Below, piece after piece: positions 30,488 to 42,298 of a DNA stretch of 64,000 nucleotides. How positions within the stretch are numbered: position 1 is the stretch's first letter; the number at the start of each line of letters is the position of its first letter. The DNA comes from Ceratopteris richardii (lineage: Eukaryota; Streptophyta; Polypodiopsida; Polypodiales; Pteridaceae): assembly GCA_020310875.1 (NCBI GenBank), contig CM035439.1, positions 141,241,139 to 141,305,138 on the forward strand, given 5' to 3'. The notes beneath the pieces were generated by a model, which saw only the letters and a list, made by a program, of their open reading frames with translations, had not been told where the DNA came from and did no database searches. The position numbers and the translations under genes were made by a program.

Positions 30488-30551
30488 TGTCAGAGTGCAA
30501 GGGATTTTTACCTTTTTAAGGTGTTGTATGATGTCCGACTGATGGGCTCTG

Positions 30552-31454
30552 TTATTTTTTTCTTATTGAGAGAATGCGGTATAATTCGGAATTATGTTCG
30601 TATTCTCCTGTGTGATTTGGCAAGACCTTGTCACTATCATTTTCCTTTTCACTTTGATCAAAGGGTAATAATCCTTCTGAATTCAGCTCAGATATTGAAT
30701 GTTCTAATTCACCTTCTGCTTCTAACTCTTCGAAGGGTGGTTCTATTCCTTCCACTTTCTTCCATCTGTCTTCTTGGACCTTTGCCCACAAGTCTTTAGG
30801 CCATTCTCCATCTACTTCGAGAACAATGGATCCTTCCCTTTTATCCTCGCAACGATTTTCATTATGTGTCTCACCTTCTTTGGTTTTCTCAGGGTCATTA
30901 AGGATGGCATGCTCTTGGAATTCCTTTTCAGGAATTCGTGAATTGGGTAATCGAGGAACAGGTTTTTCTAGGGTCTGTTCAGCTACTTCAATTAACTTTT
31001 TGCATATCTCCAACCTTTCTTTCTCTAAGTCACCTCTAGGATATTCTTTTTCATGTTGTTCAATGGTCGGTCCTGCTTTGATTCGTGCCTGGTATGCCTA
31101 AATCCACATGGCTAACTCTTCTAGCATGGGATCTGCTAAAACTGATCCTACCTCTTCTTTTTTATACTTTCCTTTTTTATTTTCTTCTTCAAGTTTCAGT
31201 TTTTCTTTTTGATCTTGTTCGTTTTTTTCCTTCTCCATCTGTTGCTGTAGTTTCTTTTCCTTTATCCTATCTCTACGATTCTTCCATCTCTGGGTTCGTT
31301 TACTTGTGATACTTTTTCTAGGCTCTTCCGAGTCTTCAACTCTTTGAGATGTGGGTGGGTTCACCTCTCTGTCACTTTGGTCATTCTCCCCAGTTTTTTC
31401 TGGTGTCTCTCTAGCTTTAGCTCTTGTTATTGCTTTCAGTGGCAAAGTGTCCTC
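30552..31454 (-). pseudogene. Gag-protease linker of element E
   Basis: Two frames (31098-31454 and 30552-31013) carry LPLKAITRAKA, a Lys/Glu-rich coiled region, then an acidic part with FEELEAEGELE. The AITRA[KQ]A motif identifies the same linker as in A and B. D's LTR starts at 31455 and separates it from the zinc knuckles at 37356 onward. A TAG-type stop near 31096 and a frame change near 30540 break it. Confidence 0.7.
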
Positions 31455-31724
31455 TGTCATATTATGGATGTATATCCTCTTGGGTGAGGTGGCACTCATG
31501 CCACATGGCATCTAATGGGAGTAATATCCTATGGTAGAAGAGACTAAGAGGATCTCATATATGAGAGAGTAGCTAAGTAAGATCATAAGATGATCTCTCG
31601 GATGAGAAAGGGAGCAGCTCGGCGGCTGGGAGGATAGAACTATACGTGATTCTCTGTGTGTGTTCAAATCGAATGTCCATGATCGTCCGACGGCAAGCAG
31701 ACCAGAAAAAGGGTTGATGTAATA
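31455..31724 (+). repeat. 5' LTR of element D
   Basis: 270 bases, TGTCATATTATG to GATGTAATA, the same as 37086-37355. Ends TG...TA as in C. I see no good TATA box. Confidence 0.95.
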
Positions 31725-31725
31725 G

Positions 31726-31737
31726 TGGTATCAGAGC
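31726..31737 (+). other. Primer-binding site of element D
   Basis: TGGTATCAGAGC, the exact plant initiator-Met type, one base after the LTR. Confidence 0.9.
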
Positions 31738-31760
31738 ATCGATATGGGCCATGTGCGCGC

Positions 31761-31824
31761 TGCAGAGCAAGGGAATTGAACCCACGCCGATTTGAAGAGA
31801 GAATTCCACTCTATCCAAGCTTCC
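31761..31824 (-). other. tRNA-like segment antisense to element D
   Basis: On the minus strand it has GGTTCAATTCC (B-box consensus), preceded by TTGGATAGAGTGG (A-box-like) at about the spacing of a tRNA gene. The position relative to the PBS is the same as in C. Stem pairing is weaker than in C, so it is not an intact tRNA. Confidence 0.35.
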
Positions 31825-34800
31825 ATCTTTGCTAGATGTCCAATGAACAATGCGGCTGCAACATATTCTATGTGTAGATGGACTTGGGCAGACGCGGGCG
31901 GCTCAACACTTGTTTCTGTTGATTTGCTATGAAGACCATATCCGGGAGCCTAAAGAAGAGCATGATTAGCTGCCACGATTGGCATCCAAAATTAAGTTGG
32001 TCTTTATCTTAAGAGTAATCAAATTACTTACGAATGGATTCCGTGGTGCGCTTCCTTGGAGGTAAGAGTCTCGTATATACATCATACACAGATGAAGTTG
32101 CATAGTACTCGTTCATGGGTGATTCCCTTCTTTCAAGGAGGAGAGGTGAGAAAACATACTTTTTCTCCCCCTTTCTCAAGAAGATCGTATTCATAGTATA
32201 TCAAGGAGTAAGGGAGAGAGATCTCCATATAAGCTGCTCAACTAGAGCTGCGAAGACAATATTGGATGAGGATGCAATCCAATTCCTTAGAACTTGAGGA
32301 GGATTTGGGAAACGCATCATGAAGGAGAAAAAGCATAGTTCGTACTTTCCTTTGCTATGAAAATTCATTGATGTCAAATCCATGGAAGAAACAAGCCTAT
32401 GAGAAGGGCAAGGAAGGGTTTGAAAGCCAAATTTTTGGAGGGACATTACATGTATGGAGAGTATGAGATATGTACTCTCACCTAGAGTAAAGGATTTCCC
32501 CAAAATACAAGAAATGGTAAGCTTTAGGCACCTCCAGAGTAGCCTTTTTTTATGATTTTTACATAAATTTCAGGAGCTATTCTGGACAAGTAGCCATTTT
32601 GGGAAGGGAAAAAGAAGAGGGATTTATCATAGATTTATGGAAATAATCATGCACACATATAGTATAGTGTATTGAATTCCATGTAAGATCATGAAATCCA
32701 AAAGATACCTCAGTTTAATGGGAGTTTGAAGCTCCACAAAACTCCCTTCCATCACAGTTTGAGAAAAAATTTCAGCACCTAAATCTAAGAAATTCCCTTT
32801 TTGGAAGAGGGAAAAATAGGTGCGATACCTATGGATGCATAGGGAAAGGTATGTATACTGAGAGTATGATGTATGGACTTTGTAGGCGAATCATTAGATT
32901 CATTAAAATGATAAGTTAAGGAGGGATTTTAGTTCCTCAAAGACCCCCTTCCCGCACTTTTTGGAAAAAAGTTAGATGTTAACTTTGCCAAACTCCACTT
33001 CTGGGAGTAAGAATAAAGACCATTTTAGAGGCTTCCCATGGATTATTGTGCATAATCCAAGAGAAATCCACATTTAGAGTGGATTAGAAGCTTGCTAAGA
33101 GCTCCCATTTAAGTTTTTGCATAAAAGCAAAATGTTGATTTAGGCCTCTTTTGGGGAGCAAATTAGCATGCTTGAAGGGAGGATTTGGAAAGGTAAAAAA
33201 TGGCTCAAGCATCTTCATATACCACTCTCTGAGGTTATGGAGAAAAATTTAGTATTTTCTTGATGGAAGAATGCTTTTGGGCATCCCAAAAATCACATTT
33301 TTACACTTTTTCCAGCCACTCCAACAGTCCACTAGTTTGACATGTCCCACTTGGAATGGCCATATCTTGGGCTAGGAAACTCCAAATTGGACGTGCTACG
33401 GCTCGTTTCGAAGAGCACAAGGTCTACTTTTAGTTTATGAGAAAAAATTTTGGAAAGTAAAAAATTTTGCAGGTCTGAACAGGTCTGCAAAGTCTGAACA
33501 GTTTTTGGCGACTACCTTCCGGGAGTCATATCTTTCAAACCGGGAAGGCGATTTGAGTAATTTCACTTCGACCTATTTGCACATGCTTTATATTTCAGTT
33601 TATGAAAATTTGCAGGTCCTAAAGTGGTTTTTGCAGGTCTAAAGAAGGATTACTAATGCATTTTTGAGCTAAATTTGCATTATTTTTGTAATCACCTGAC
33701 CATGCTTTATGTTTGAGGAGTGCTCCGATATTTTCGGACACTTCAAAGTGTATGTTAGGACCTGAGGAGGAAGGTGCAGAGGTCTCGAAGCTTGTCGAGA
33801 GCGATTGGATGCATGCAATTCCAAAATCAGACTACTCAGGGACGTATATTTTATGCTTTCTGGCATTTTATTTATGTTATGGCATGTTCCTACATGCATG
33901 AATGGGATTGCATACATCAAGTGTTGATCATTGTTTAAGCTCTTAAAAGTATGGATCAACATGCAGGAAGTATACTTTTTGATTGTTTGGAGGAAAGAAG
34001 ATTACAGAAACCATATGGCTATGCAACACCGGGAATGGTTGCTAGCAAATACTTTTGTGTTTTTGTAGGTTATGGAATCCATATATAAGTTTATGGCGTG
34101 CATGCCATGGGCCTGTCAAGCCCTATGTTTTTGGGTGGCCTGAGTGCCACTGAGCTATGGTTTAAATTTTTTTTGGAATTCCATTTCGTGGGGAAATGCT
34201 GTCGAATTTTTTCCTACCGCATGGCGTTATATACGCACTTGCCTTTAGGCAAGAAGGTTATGGCATGGTCACATGCCTTTCTGCAAACATCAATAAGTTT
34301 TAGGCATGCTTATAAGCATGTATTTGATGGAATTAGGACCATCAAAGTATTTTATATAAGGCAACTTCGGTAGTAGCAGGATCTCTACACATAATCCTTA
34401 TGGATTTAGACCATAGGATTGCTAACGGAAGGAGCTACACCTTCACCATTAGTAATGTGCACAAGCAATCCTATAGGTTCAGGAAGTTGCATTCAAGCAC
34501 GGGAGATGCATTTTTTTATAATCTCCAAGTTAGTGAAGATTTAGTTATCTTCACAAGAGTCTCACATGATGATTAGGAGACTATGGGGTATCATGATGCA
34601 TACCCAAAGAGTGACTAGTTTCACTCATATACATCACTTGAGCGAGTAGTGAAGCATTTCTGCTACACTACTAAGGAAACCAATAAGATGGGATCACAGA
34701 GATGGGTTTCATGAGTAGCATCGACGGGTGTGTATGTGATTCGAGTGATGGTTAGGAAGGCCATAGGTATGGCACGAGCTCTATCTTATAGAGCATAGAT

Positions 34801-37047
34801 CCCTTAGTAAGGAATAGTTGGGGTACCCAATACATATATATGTATCTCGGGATCTATAGAGAGGTACTTAGACCTAGTCTTTGTACCTAGGAACAAGTTG
34901 GTTTGGAACAAAAGGGGATATCCATTGTCACATTGTTGACTAGAGCCAAACTAACTTGTTCGAGGACATGGGACTCATTTGAGTCCACTGACATGATTTT
35001 AGCATATGGGATTCATTAGACTCCACCTATATATTCCATATATATATAATGGAATATATATTCAGTTTAGTGTAGGTATGACACTGTGAATTGGAAGAAG
35101 TTTTCACTGGTATGGGACGGTGGAAATGACTTCCCTTTGAGCACTCTTCTTCTATGGCCAGGAAGAAAAGGACTCATCATTCATGGCATCATGTCTCACT
35201 AGATCAGAGGAGAGATCTTAGTAGACATCTCCTTAGCATTGGGAGTTATCCTTCATAGTAGGGAAGATTTATTCTTCCAGTAGAGAATGTGATAGGTGAT
35301 TTTATCACCATTGGTATCACATACTCATTTTTCAGTCTTTCAGGAAGGATAATTCCATCAGTTTGATTGGATCGTATAGGTCCATGCATAGAGTATGGTT
35401 GGCAGAGATAGTTCTTTACTATGGATACACATGTGTTTACGGTATCATGTCATAACATTGCTGACCATTTTAGTAGAGGGCTTTGACCCTTATTAGGAAT
35501 TTATTTTCTCCACTCTTCACTACATACACCTTCATCAGTTAGCGGAGATCTGTTCTCCATCTTCATAGGAATATGTGATGAGGGATTATGCATTAGTTAT
35601 GGAAGAGAGGACTAAATAAATTCACGAATCTCTCTTTTAAGGAAAGGAGAAGGTGGGAATCAGCTTAGAGATCCATGAGAGATCTCACTTTAGCTCAGAA
35701 TGGTCTCACTTTAACTCCTGCTCTTTGAGAGAGAAAGAAGGAAAGGAAAACATGATTTCTTCATAGGAGAAGAACAGAGTATGTTTTCCTTTAGATAGAA
35801 CAGGTGTTTTGAAAACATCTCTTAGTCTATATTTCAGAAGGAATTTGTTTACTCTACTTGTCAATATAAGTTCCTTCATGTGGGAGTATGATTCTCCACT
35901 ATTTTGGAAGGAAAAACATGGAGAACTTATGTGCATGTTCTCAGTCATGGATGAGTAGAGCTAACCGATTCAACAGAATCTCTTTCAAAGGGAAAGGGAA
36001 AGTGGAATAGGTTCCACTGCTAGAGCTCTTTCCCTTAGAAGAGATTGAAGAGAGAGAGAGAAGTGTTGTCTAGATAGAAGTGGCACTCTTCTATCTAGAA
36101 CAAGAGGGAGATCAGTTAATCATGATGGTTAGATTGAGTCTCACTTGTAAACTCTAGAGAGAAGCAGTTATGCTATTTTCAGTGATGGTCTTTGACTAGA
36201 TGAGATAATCTAGTTATTGACATTAGTTACACTGGGAGTAGATTGATCACACCTCTCTGTAGAGTTTCTATTATCTAATCTATTAGGGTACCGAGCTCTT
36301 AGTTGGTGTTACATCATGAGTATGATGAGTAAACATCAATTAGGAGGATGGGTACTTAGGGATTATCTGAATCTCAAAGGGAATGCTTTTTGCATTCATA
36401 TAGCAAACTACAGGGAAGAGAAATATTATGGTTTGCACAAGTGCCAATAGATGCTCTTCCAATAGAACTTAGTCCAAAATGTAAAGAATGACAAACCACA
36501 GACTTCTTGGTTGGTGAAATGTAGAGATTGCATTTTACTACCGTGAGCTAGATGATGGAATTGCATAGTCACAAGATAGTTAAGTTAAACTATTACTTGT
36601 GATTACACTCAAGGTTAGGAAGACCTAGAGTGGTATGAGGGCAATCTATCATTTACTCTTACATGGGTTTGGAATCATTTGTTATGGGACTTTGTTCTAT
36701 ATTTTAGAGGATTCTATGGTTTACTATCTCCATTATGGTATGGTCAAGCTTATGAGCTTGGCACTTTACACTTGCTTTTTATATTATTACTCCAGAGGAT
36801 ACATCATATGGACTTAGGTCATTTTGGTGATGTTATATGTTATGGGAGTGATAATTTGGAAGTTCAGTGCTTATGGGAGATAGTAGACACCACTCAGACG
36901 GTTTCCCACCTTTGAGATGATCTCATAGGAGACTTCTTAAGGGGAAGGATATGGGGAAACAACACACAGAGATGACCATGTACATAGAGTACATGGGGTT
37001 CAGGGGAGTCCGAGCACTTTCTTCTACCATTACGGACATTTCATTTA
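31825..37047 (+). other. Non-coding interior of element D
   Basis: About 5.2 kb co-linear with C. It lacks C's MITE. It has its own 12-base palindrome arms at 35028-35039 and 35049-35060 (TATATATTCCAT / ATGGAATATATA) and an extra block near 35535-35580. No coding content is seen. Confidence 0.8.
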
Positions 37048-37085
37048 CATTTTCGAGGACGAAAATGCTTTCAAGGGGAAGGAAA
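37048..37085 (+). other. Hairpin and polypurine tract of element D
   Basis: CATTTTCG-AGGA-CGAAAATG hairpin at 37048-37067, then AAGGGGAAGGAAA at 37073-37085 against the LTR; both match C. Confidence 0.8.
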
Positions 37086-37355
37086 TGTCATATTATGGAT
37101 GTATATCCTCTTGGGTGAGGTGGCACTCATGCCACATGGCATCTAATGGGAGTAATATCCTATGGTAGAAGAGACTAAGAGGATCTCATATATGAGAGAG
37201 TAGCTAAGTAAGATCATAAGATGATCTCTCGGATGAGAAAGGGAGCAGCTCGGCGGCTGGGAGGATAGAACTATACGTGATTCTCTGTGTGTGTTCAAAT
37301 CGAATGTCCATGATCGTCCGACGGCAAGCAGACCAGAAAAAGGGTTGATGTAATA
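37086..37355 (+). repeat. 3' LTR of element D
   Basis: 270 bases that read the same as the 5' LTR, followed by TTCTC. Confidence 0.95.
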
Positions 37356-38430
37356 TTCTCCTTATCACTCCCTGACGACTCTATCACTTCTATTACATTA
37401 ATCTGCACACTAGAGTTAACTTTGTTAGGATTTTTGGGGCAATCTCTGAAAAGATGTTCTTTACCACAATCATTACAGTATCCTTCCCAAACTCGCTGTG
37501 GTGGTGGTGGGTTTGGTAGTGTACATTCTCTGATATAATGGTCACCTCCGCATCTATAACATGGTCCTCTGGGTACAGGCGGTCTGTTCATAGGTCGGGG
37601 AGGTAGAGGTGCTCTGGGAGCTGTGTACATCAATGACACATAATCCTGCTCATATCTGTAAGAATTATCTAGTGCTTCCATGCCATATGTGTAAGGTTCA
37701 TATGTTTTTCCATATTCTATCATGGAGCTCTCATATGTGGAATAGTCTCTTTGATTATGGTCATAGGATGAATCATATGGTTTGCTACTAGTCAAAGGCG
37801 TGGCTCGAACTATTGCTCTCTCAAGGTTCTCTTCCTGTCTAGCTACTTTCACTGAGACTACATTTTGAGGATGGGGCGGTTGTTGTCCTAACAGTGGTCG
37901 TGGTTGAGTGTAACTTTGATAAGCATAGGGTCGTGGTGTTGGTGCCTGCGGCTGATATGTAGGATATCTAAAGGCTTCTCCTCCTTGATCTCTCTATGGG
38001 TATCCATAAGGTCTCATGAGTGGTTGTACCGGTCTTGAATGTCTATTGTAAGGACAATTTTCTACGCTGTGATTTGTGTATTTTTGTTCTATGCTGCAAT
38101 ATTGTAGAGGCCCTGGGATGGGTGGTCTAGTGTAAGCATAAGCAGGTGGTGGGACTACTCCCCTAGTGCACAAATGAGAGGGATGATCACCTCCACAATG
38201 CATACATCTTCTAAGCATGGGCACTCTCATTGGGTTGTTGGGGTAGTTCCTCTGTCCTTGAACATTCAACTGCTTTGCTACTAAGTCGGCTATTTCCTCT
38301 ACATTATTCTTAGGGTTTGATGTGCTGCTAACTGAATCTTCACTTTTCACACTACCTTGAGGTATTTTCAAATCTTCTGCTAGATTGTCCTCTAGGTCAA
38401 TACATTCTTTCATACATTCTTGCAAAGTTT
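37356..38430 (-). pseudogene. Gag C-terminal half with three zinc knuckles (element E)
   Basis: Two ORFs (37994-38425 and 37356-37852, same region of gag) separated by a TAG at 37994. The first starts in CMKECIDLEDN, a helix shared with B, and has the knuckle CMHCGGDHPSHLC. The second has RPLLGQQPPHPQNVV (B: RPVLGQQPPLPTNVV), then CYRCGGDHYIREC and CNDCGKEHLFRDC. All are C-X2-C-X3-H-X4-C. The knuckles bind the element RNA. G interrupts gag at 38431, D at 37355. Confidence 0.82.
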
Positions 38431-39373
38431 TGTTGAAGAAGCGTAAAAAGTGTTAAACATATTAAACGTACGACGTGTTTGTGACTAACCAAAATCGTTA
38501 TCGAACAAATATTAAACGTAAAATAGTGATTCACCATAAACTGTATTAAACTTTCTATTACCGAAAGGCGTTATCAGACCAAGTGGGTTCTTGGGAGTGG
38601 TAGGGGTCTGTTAGACAGAGGCCCTGTACTCTTTTCCCAATTCTTAATCACAACATCAAAACACTAATGCACGTCTTAGCTTAGTTACTTGCGGTAACTA
38701 GACAATATTGGGTTTCTTTATGCCTGCGTATCAAACTTCTTCAGACTATTCTGCTATTGGAACAGAGCAGTAGTCCATTCTACAGATTCGCTATTCTACC
38801 GTAAATCAACCAAAGTGAAGACTATAGCTGACAGATTCATTCGTCACCACACTTGCCAATGATCTCAAAAGTCCACGTTACCAAAGATACTAGTTCGTAC
38901 TCATGTTCAGGGTCACAATTATTTCACCGAATGCAATGAGTCTGATAGAAACACACAGAACATACTCCGACAGGGCAACAGATTACCTATTCGATTCACA
39001 TAGCCAGATAACTACTCAAATTGACTCAGGGTACTTCAATAACTGAAGAATACGCAACAATGCAACACGATAACAGTACTTAGAAACACAATCCGTCATT
39101 CAATCACTCGTTATGTGAACTTCAATGTGAGCATCTAATACAGAACTCAACATTCACATTACTCAGACTCCACAATAGTGTCAACAGTACTCTGACAGAA
39201 AATTAGGCGAACAATCCGGCAATTCCAAAAAAAAGACGTCTCTCCCGACCATTCTTCTTTCATTGCTTTATATAAATTTACAGGATGCGCGTCCCAACTT
39301 TTCGCGCGTGATTCAAGGAACTCCGTTACATCCGGTAGTCATTACATTTGTCTCACTCGGCGGCCGACTAACA
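38431..39373 (-). repeat. 3' LTR of element G
   Basis: 943 bases; starts TGTTGAAGAAGCG and ends GACTAACA on the plus strand. The adjacent inner sequence lacks an obvious polypurine tract; instead the sense strand has GCGGGTTCGAGTCC, a tRNA T-arm-like (B-box) sequence, just before the LTR. Confidence 0.93.
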
Positions 39374-39421
39374 CTGGCACGCACGGTGGACTCGAACCCG
39401 CAAGTGATTTTTATTACAAAA

Positions 39422-40486
39422 CTACTGTTCATCTATGATACTTTCTAAATACATATTCCTGGCTAATCTAAATGTCCGGGCTATTTTTTTCTTAAGGGTT
39501 TTTAATAATTGCTTAAGGGTGTCGGGTTCTAAAATCTGCGCATCTACTCTAACGGAACTGAGGGCAATGGCTTCGGTGAGCAAAATTTTGGCCTGTGTTT
39601 GCAAAAAGGCCTCTTGTAAATGAAAATCGTTTGATAATGCCGCATCTCTTGCTGTCTTCATGTCCGTTACTTGTTTCTGCATCTCGGTGATTCGGTCTTT
39701 CTGATTGCGTACCTGATTATCCAGTCTTCCGAACTGTTGGTTCTGGAACTCTATGGTTTGGTAGTAAGCATCTCGTTCTCTGCGGGCATTTGCTAAGTCC
39801 TTTTGATATTTAGATTCTCTGTTCAGTTGATGTTTCAGCATATTGTTGATGTCATCTAAGGATTCTTTTGTTCTTTGTAGCTCTTCTACTGCCTGCTTTG
39901 CTTCTCTCTACTGCTCTTGGTATTTCTGTATTGTGTCTTGCAACTGGACTCTTGTTTCTTCCAGTAGGTTTCCTAGTGCTATTCTTGTATCGTCTGTATC
40001 TTTGATTGTTTGATTTAACTTTATTATTTCAGTGTCGATAGCAATTAGTAATTCGTCTTTTTCAGCTAATGCCTTATCTTGCTGGCTTGAGCTTTCTTCT
40101 TGTGCTTGGAGTGTAGCCTGTAGTTGCTTGATCTGCTCATGGAGTGCATGATTTTCTGCTCTTGCTGCTTGTAATTCTTCCTGAAGAGGGGTGATATCCG
40201 CCTCCATTATTTCCAATTTCCTTTGGAATTCTTCTCGTGCACTGTCTGTGGCTTGCTTCAGGTGTTGCGGCAGTTGTTGGGATAGATTAATTAAAAGGTG
40301 ACCCATGGCTTCTAATTCCAAAAAAACTGAAATGGGGTGGGGTGGCAGAGGAGGGCGAGGTTGCGACGAGGTTTCGGTGAGCAGTTGTTGTGAATTAGGT
40401 GGTGAATAATTGAGGGAGGATGTAGAGGCTTCAGAAGTTCCGGTGGGGTGACTAGGCTTGATGGGGCTACGGGGTGGTTTGCTCAT
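39422..40486 (-). pseudogene. Coiled-coil ORFs at the 3' end of element G
   Basis: 40486-39908 and 39841-39422 are in the same frame either side of a TAG at 39908. After a Ser/Pro-rich start (SKPPRSPIKPS) there are some 280 residues of heptad-rich helix (LQEELQAARAENHALHEQ, RITEMQKQVTDMK) and a basic end (KKKIARTFRLARN). This parallels the coiled-coil ORF of B (11264-13021). It is probably part of, or co-expressed with, the globular protein upstream, whose end it overlaps in another frame. Confidence 0.55.
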
Positions 40487-41363
40487 TTTCCTGTTGCTCT
40501 GATTCTTTTTCGGTCGAAATTATTTCCGTCTCTGCTTGATCTTGTTGTTCTTGTTGCTCAATCGATGATTCATTGTGCATTGAAGTTGCTGTATCATGGA
40601 AGGTTTCTTCTTCGTTCTTCTCTTCGTCTTTATCGTCATCGTTAACTTTGCGAGCTGAGCGTTGTGCTTCACTTTCTGAGGAGCTAATTCTGATACGTTT
40701 CCTGCGGAACAACTGATTGAGCTCTTCTTCATCTTCTTCTTCCTCATCTTCTAGTAGTTGAACTGACTCTTCGTGCCTTAAGACTGGTCCTCGTGGTGGT
40801 GGTTGAGCGGCGAGTATGGTTGGGAAGAGGAAAGAAAGGATGTGGGGAAGTCTGGATCGAGGGGTGGTTCCTTTGTTGACTTGTTTCACTATGGCGACGC
40901 ACTCCTTATGGATTCGGTGAAAGAAAAATGAGGCAAAATTAACAGGTTCTCGTGCGGCAAGGTCGATGGCGGAATAGAATGGGCGGGAGCTACCGTATGT
41001 GCATTTTTGGAGGTTAAGGATTGCAACTAAGAACTGCAATGCGGTTTTTTCAGGTTCGGGGCGGCAGAGAATGGCGTATTCGTTCGATGAATGGCGGGGG
41101 AAAAGTTCGGTCATGCGGGCTACGGGGATACTTGGGCCATTCTCGCGGCCTTGTGGAATGAGACGGAATGCTTCAGCGAAGGCCTGGAAGGTTATTACAG
41201 TTCTAGATGGTAGGGAGGGGAAGAGCCATTGTCGTTCGGTGATGGGAGATTGGGCGATGGCAGCTCAGCGAAGTTGGCCAACCCGCGGATACGCAGGTAA
41301 TCTCCTACCTCGGTAGGGATACCATCATGGAAAGCTGCGAAATTCGCCAATGTTTCCATTTCG
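40467..41363 (-). pseudogene. Post-integrase accessory globular protein of element G
   Basis: Open frame from about 41260 (QWLFPSLPSRTVITFQAF) through the ORF at 41114-40467. An upstream Met (METLANFAAF) at about 41360 lies in another frame. The core has IDLAAREPVNFASFFFHRI and LPHILSFLFP, a pattern comparable with TVDLASWIIDQL...LTRIIYMCL in A. An acidic tail (EDEEEEDEEE), a basic KRIRIS patch and a Gln/Glu-rich end follow. It may be a remote member of the same accessory family; similarity is weak and judged by eye. Confidence 0.45.
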
Positions 41364-41680
41364 CACGTGAACACGAATACACAGATCACAACACACGAAT
41401 ACACAGTACACAGAAGACACGAGCACAATCACAAGAACACAATAGCGTTTTTTGGTGCAACCGAAGAGCTTAAGTACAGACATTACGATGGGGGGGGTAG
41501 GAAGTGATGGTTATCATTGTGCGGTGCTGGAATGATATTGCTTTTAATTTGGCATGCATACTTGAGTAACTGGTAAGAAGGGCGGCTTATGACAAAACAC
41601 GGCTATTTTAAAAAGAAGAGAAAGAACAGAATGAAAAGTAAAAAACAAAAGTCAAAAAATGCGGTCCACCGCCGAATGAT

Positions 41681-42298
41681 TTAATGCGGACTAGTAGCGC
41701 TTCGATACGGCCGTAGCTTTGAGCCGTTGATTGCTTTTGGAAGTGGATTTCCGGTCAATGTAATCAACCAAAAAGTTGCTGGACCGATTTGCTCTGAGAT
41801 TTTGTAAGGGCCGAACCACCGTAATTTGAATTTGCCGACGGATCTATTTGACTTTGCATTATAAAAAAGTACAAACTGTCCTACCAAAAACACTGGAGTT
41901 TTCAGGTTTCTATCGTGCGTCCTTGCCTGTCTTAGTTGAACTTCGTGCATAGTTAAGAAACTGAGCCATCGGTGCTCATCTAACTCTCTGAGTGTGTCCA
42001 ACCGAATTGACAGTGAGTCTTCCGGTAGAAGTTTCTGAGTGATTGCTACGTGTAAACTTGGTATGACTATCTCCATTGGTGCTATAGCTTCTAAGCCATA
42101 AGCTAATTTGAAAGGTGTCAATCCTGTTGTTACCTTGTAGGTAGTCAGGTATGCCCATAACATTGCAGGTAGCAGTTGATCCCATCTTTTCGGTGATTCC
42201 ATGATCAATTTTTGAAGGATATTCAGCAAAGATTTGTTTGTAGTTTTGGCCAATCCATTAGCACGAGGATAATAAGGAGAACTAAATTTATGTGTGAC
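41681..42298 (-). pseudogene. Integrase C-terminal half (element G)
   Basis: Begins behind the TAG at 42299 with THKFSSPYYPRANGLAKTTNK. The position of the catalytic Glu (QAES/LTES in A and B) holds Lys, so this integrase would be dead even without stops. WAYLTTYK, LAYGLEAIAPMEI and a GPY/F domain with LRWFGPYKI follow. The ORF ends at 41681, some 250 bases before the accessory region. Confidence 0.85.

Larger units (their letters stand above)
31455..37355 (+). mobile_element. Element D: non-autonomous LTR retrotransposon (LARD), relative of C
   Basis: 5901 bases with 270-bp LTRs that look identical, an exact initiator-Met PBS at 31726 and PPT at 37073. The flanks are TCCTC (31450-31454) and TTCTC (37356-37360), a target duplication with one mismatch. 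No ORF. The interior is co-linear with C, but the LTR bodies differ except for short shared parts (TGTCAT start, GGCTGGGAGG). It splits E between zinc knuckle and linker. It carries the same hairpin and PPT as C. Confidence 0.92.
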
